Assembly: GCA_037439425.1 (NCBI GenBank)
Contig: JBBIWA010000079.1
Coordinates: 1-25,409 of the forward strand
DNA: 25,409 nt
Direction: 5' to 3'
Origin: JBBIWA01 sp037439425
Lineage (GTDB): Bacteria; Acidobacteriota; Blastocatellia; RBC074
Every line of letters begins with the position of its first letter. Positions within the stretch are counted from its first letter, which is position 1. The position numbers and the translations under genes were made by a program. Below are positions 23,281 through 25,409 of the stretch, in pieces. The notes beneath the pieces are model-generated. The model saw only the letters and a program-made list of their open reading frames with translations. It was not told where the DNA came from and searched no databases.

Positions 23281-24327
23281 TCACTCCTGATAAATCTTCC
23301 GCCGCTTTTGCTCTACCAGCTCGATCAACTCATCCAGCGTATGGGCTCCAGGCCCCTGGCCTCTGGTGATCATCTGTCCGAGGACGTTCAGGAGAGTCGA
23401 GTTGTAAGGAGTGGGTATGCCATTGCGCTCACCAAGCAGGACGATTTCACCATTGAAATATCCAGCTTCGGTCTCTCCCTTTTTCTGCTTGAGGTCTACC
23501 CAGGTGGAAGGATAAGCGCGCAAATAGAAGGGCAAACTCTCTGCCTGCCGAATCGCCTCTGCATCTTCAACGACGCTTCGCATCTGGGCGTGGCGGGCAG
23601 GAAAGTTGAAGGGATTATTCGGTTCCTCGACCGAGATGCCAACCTGTTTCAGCACGTGTAATCCTTCTTCTTCAATCTCCACCATGAAACGGCTGATCCT
23701 CGGCGTGACACGCGCCAGTTGCAGATAGCAATCAATAATGGCCAGCAGAGCATTGTTGAGATTGGCGATCAGCTTGCTCCATTTGACGGCCATGACGTTC
23801 TCGTGCCGGCTGACCTTGAAGCCCGCTTGCTCAAACTGCCTGGCCACTTGCACGGCTGTTTCGTCGCACCCCAGCGGATAATTGCCGATCGCAATATGCC
23901 GCCCTTGAGTGTGGGCAATAACGCCTGGCTCCAACAACATCACGCTCAACCCAACCATCGCACCGTAAACGCGACGGAATCGCCGCGCTGCTAATTCCTC
24001 GTTACGAGTGCCATTCTGCAGGCAGAAGATAGGAACCTGCTCGCCAAAGGCCTGGCGCAGTGCTTTGGCTGAATCAGCCGTCTGCGCACCTTTGACCGTC
24101 AGGAGAATCACATCATCTGCGCGCGAGGCCAGGTCTCTGGGTGAGGTGACAGCTATCATTCCCTTCACGCGCCGGTCTCCATTCTTGGAGCGGATCAGCA
24201 GGCCGCGCTCGTTGATGGCGTTGATGTGCGCAGGCCTCCCAATGAGCGCCACTTCGGCGCCGCTTTCTGCCAGATGGCCGCCAATTAAGCTGCCAACTGC
24301 TCCTGCTCCGTGGATGATGTACCGCAT
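23281..24327 (-). CDS. 2-dehydropantoate 2-reductase family protein (PanE/ApbA-like)
   Basis: The 348-residue protein has the N-terminal NADPH-binding motif MRYIIHGAGAVGSLIGGHLA and the catalytic lysine region MAVKWSKLIANLNNALLA, both typical of the ketopantoate reductase family. LTVKGAQT and CLQNGTRNEE are further family blocks. It is somewhat longer than the classical enzyme (about 300 residues). Ketopantoate reduction in CoA synthesis is the default guess, but the family includes paralogues with other substrates. ATG 24327 is preferred over a TTG two codons earlier. It lies between the tRNA-Arg gene and the repeat-rich gap, with no obvious operon partner. Confidence 0.85.
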   Translation of the reverse strand: MRYIIHGAGAVGSLIGGHLAESGAEVALIGRPAHINAINERGLLIRSKNGDRRVKGMIAVTSPRDLASRADDVILLTVKGAQTADSAKALRQAFGEQVPIFCLQNGTRNEELAARRFRRVYGAMVGLSVMLLEPGVIAHTQGRHIAIGNYPLGCDETAVQVARQFEQAGFKVSRHENVMAVKWSKLIANLNNALLAIIDCYLQLARVTPRISRFMVEIEEEGLHVLKQVGISVEEPNNPFNFPARHAQMRSVVEDAEAIRQAESLPFYLRAYPSTWVDLKQKKGETEAGYFNGEIVLLGERNGIPTPYNSTLLNVLGQMITRGQGPGAHTLDELIELVEQKRRKIYQE

Positions 24328-24416
24328 GGTCAATCCTGAGAATCTGCCAGCGAATCAATAAACTCAGTAAGCTCACCTGCAAGGCCAATCCGCCTGGATC
24401 GCGCTTATTGCAAATT

Positions 24417-24458
24417 GCGGATTGCAGATTAAGCACAAGCTCCCAATCCACAATCCGC
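24417..24458. repeat. Inverted repeat downstream of the tRNA-Arg gene
   Basis: GCGGATTG (24417-24424) and CAATCCGC (24451-24458) form an 8-bp stem just 3' of the tRNA on the minus strand. It could act as a processing or termination hairpin for the tRNA transcript. No T-tract follows. Confidence 0.35.
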
Positions 24459-24463
24459 ATAAG

Positions 24464-24864
24464 TACTCCCGGCAGGACTCGAACCTGCGACCCTCTGCTT
24501 AGCCTACCACTCCAGGTTTCCCTGGCCCCAGAACTAGGTTGTGGTCTGGACCATATCTTAGGCATTTCAGCCTGGGTGCGTATGGCCTCTACGGAATCTT
24601 TGTGTAATCTTCAGCGAACTTGATCTTCTTTGATTGATTAGGGGCACTTCTCCTGAGAGAGCCATTTTATCAGCCCACCAGTTAATTCATCCCACCCCAA
24701 GCAATTGAGAAGATGCTTCACAAAGTTTCCTCGGTGTTGTCATGGAAGCCCAAAAGCCTCTTTAGAGTTTCACCGATACAGCACCCTCCACTGCACGAAT
24801 TACTATTCTCCGTGCAGGCTCCTACATTGAAGGCAGATGCTCTATCCAGCTGAGCTACGGGAGC
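24464..24864 (-). tRNA. tRNA-Arg(UCU) interrupted by a group I intron
   Basis: The 5' exon (24864-24830) is acceptor GCTCCCG, TA, D-arm GCTC-AGCTGGATA-GAGC, A, TCTGC and CTT. The 3' exon (24502-24464) is CTAA, GCAGA, variable loop GGGTC, T-arm GCAGG-TTCGAGT-CCTGC, acceptor CGGGAGT and A73. Joined, they give a complete 74-nt cloverleaf: a perfect anticodon stem (TCTGC/GCAGA), loop C-T-TCT-A-A with anticodon UCU, and a seven-pair acceptor stem with one G-U. The split falls between anticodon bases 34 and 35. CCA is not encoded. The transcript reads AGA (and possibly AGG) codons. Confidence 0.93.
24503..24829 (-). ncRNA. Group I self-splicing intron in tRNA-Arg(UCU) (327 nt)
   Basis: The group I core is visible in order. 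IGS GAG (24821-24819) pairs with exon CTT, with U-G at the splice site. P2 is CTGCACG/CGTGCAG (24811-24817 with 24791-24797). P3 is GGGTGC (24781-24786) with GCACCC (24574-24579). P5 is CGGTG/CACCG (24771-24775 with 24732-24736). P7 is AGGCCAT (24582-24588) with ATGGTCC (24548-24554), inside AAGATATGGTCC, the classic S element. P8 is AGGC-TGAAAT-GCCT. A GAAA-capped P9 lies at 24512-24525. The intron ends in G and the 5' exon ends in U, as required. There is no ORF, so it is not itself a homing endonuclease gene. The subgroup was not determined; the P1 geometry recalls cyanobacterial tRNA-Leu introns. Confidence 0.9.
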
Positions 24865-24873
24865 ATCACCCTT

Positions 24874-24902
24874 AATGTAAGTCATTGACCGTCTTAAGGC
24901 AA
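24874..24902 (-). promoter_or_regulatory. Promoter for the tRNA-Arg gene
   Basis: On the minus strand, TTGCCT (24902-24897), a 17-base spacer and TACATT (24879-24874) place the start near 24867, three bases before the first tRNA nucleotide. Both boxes match consensus at four of six positions. Confidence 0.55.
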
Positions 24903-25409
24903 GACCTATCCCAGCTTCACCCTCCCCCTTTGGAAGAAATGAGTAACCCAAGCTAGCTCGACTGAGGTAAAAAACTCCTGTTGCTCATCGCGCCTGCGAC
25001 GCTCCGCGCGCACTGCAAGGCCTATTGCAATATCGAGAAGTTCATCAACCACAAGAGGCTGCGCTTAGAGCTCGCTGGGCAGTGACTGTGGGATCACTAA
25101 AGCGGCGTAGCTACGCGATGGCTTCGTGTCCGTGGATTGGATATGTGGAAGGAGCGGCTTTGGCCAGATTAGCTTAGCGCGCCTCTGGGACGACAACTGT
25201 CAGGTAACGAGAGTTTTTACTGATTCTCTTAGCTCGACTTTGTCTATTCGAACGAATGAGCCTGGACTGTAACTGACAAGATTAGATGATCCGACAAAGT
25301 CTAAAAGAGCTATACCTTCTCCAGCCTGCCAACGGGCAGGCACACGTCTCCCCTGGAAACTTCCTACCCGATGATGCGGCTGAACTGAATCAGCCCCACC
25401 ACCGCCGAG
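24903..25409. other. End region without a recognisable gene
   Basis: No supported coding sequence was found. A 12-bp perfect palindrome GCGTAGCTACGC is at 25105-25116, and a hairpin GCCTGCC-AACG-GGCAGGC is at 25324-25341. A plus-strand stretch around 25014-25082 translates as CKAYCNIEKFINHKRLRLEL and might be a decayed gene fragment, but no family is recognised. Confidence 0.4.
25231..25311. repeat. Long-range inverted repeat
   Basis: AGCTC-GACTTTGTC (25231-25244) is mirrored by GACAAAGTC (25293-25301), TAAAA and GAGCT (25307-25311). The arms form a 9-bp perfect stem extended by 5 bp across a TAAAA bulge, with a 48-base loop. It could be a folded RNA or the terminal repeats of a very short element. 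Confidence 0.6.

Noticed and set aside
24791..24864. tRNA-Sec with anticodon UCA and long variable arm
   Set aside because: Read continuously, the 5' exon plus intron start shows CTTCAA and a 7-bp arm, but there is no T-loop. The matching acceptor and T-arm lie at 24464-24502, making it a split tRNA-Arg.
24718..24951. 77-residue minus-strand ORF containing DAPVAQLDRASAFN
   Set aside because: It is a translation of the tRNA 5' exon and intron; PVAQLDRA is a well-known tRNA read-through artefact.

Overview
The window looks like a chromosomal stretch of a moderately GC-rich, Gram-negative bacterium. The closest guess is Acidobacteriota (Blastocatellia-like). This rests on gene content: a TPR / sigma-54 activator, a TonB-C/TPR exported protein, DUF4129/DUF4350 membrane genes and a bacterial deoxyhypusine-synthase-like gene. 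That placement is inference. Almost everything is housekeeping metabolism, but the window carries two self-splicing elements: an intein in the deoxyhypusine-synthase-like gene and a group I intron inside a tRNA-Arg(UCU) gene. It also has a candidate undescribed structured RNA.

Layout. 1-905 is a frameshifted IS4-type transposase remnant. 906-1452 holds palindromic dispersed repeats, a weak promoter and a dyad. 1453-4509 (+) is a large TPR-GAF-AAA+-Fis sigma-54 activator, ended by a clear hairpin terminator. 4575-8086 (-) has a fatty acyl-CoA synthetase-like gene and the intein-bearing DHS-like gene. 8316-13099 (+) runs hemW, threonine aldolase, cmk, ribE and a RibB protein with a degenerate GTP cyclohydrolase II half. 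13100-13512 has an extended -10 promoter followed by a ~285-nt sequence closed by a 13-bp long-range helix. 13513-17641 (+) encodes a zinc-ribbon membrane protein, a DUF4129 protein, a DUF4350 protein and a SLOG-type nucleotide-binding protein. 17833-18390 (+) is hpt behind a near-consensus sigma-70 promoter. 18487-22694 (-) has a TPR/TonB-C exported protein, an apparently exported MTA/SAH-deaminase-like amidohydrolase, a doubtful small gene, cdd and udk. 23281-24327 (-) is a PanE/ApbA-family reductase. 24464-24864 (-) is the intron-containing tRNA-Arg. The last ~500 bases have inverted repeats but no gene I recognise.

How the genes work together. cdd, udk, hpt and cmk are nucleotide salvage and phosphorylation. 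ribE and ribB supply riboflavin. The PanE-like reductase may serve pantothenate/CoA synthesis. The four genes at 13513-17641 resemble a membrane-stress or exported-protein cluster, but its usual MoxR and DUF58 partners are absent from this window. Dispersed palindromic repeats recur at both ends of the window (935-1150 and 22708-22827), with the same outer stem and tail.
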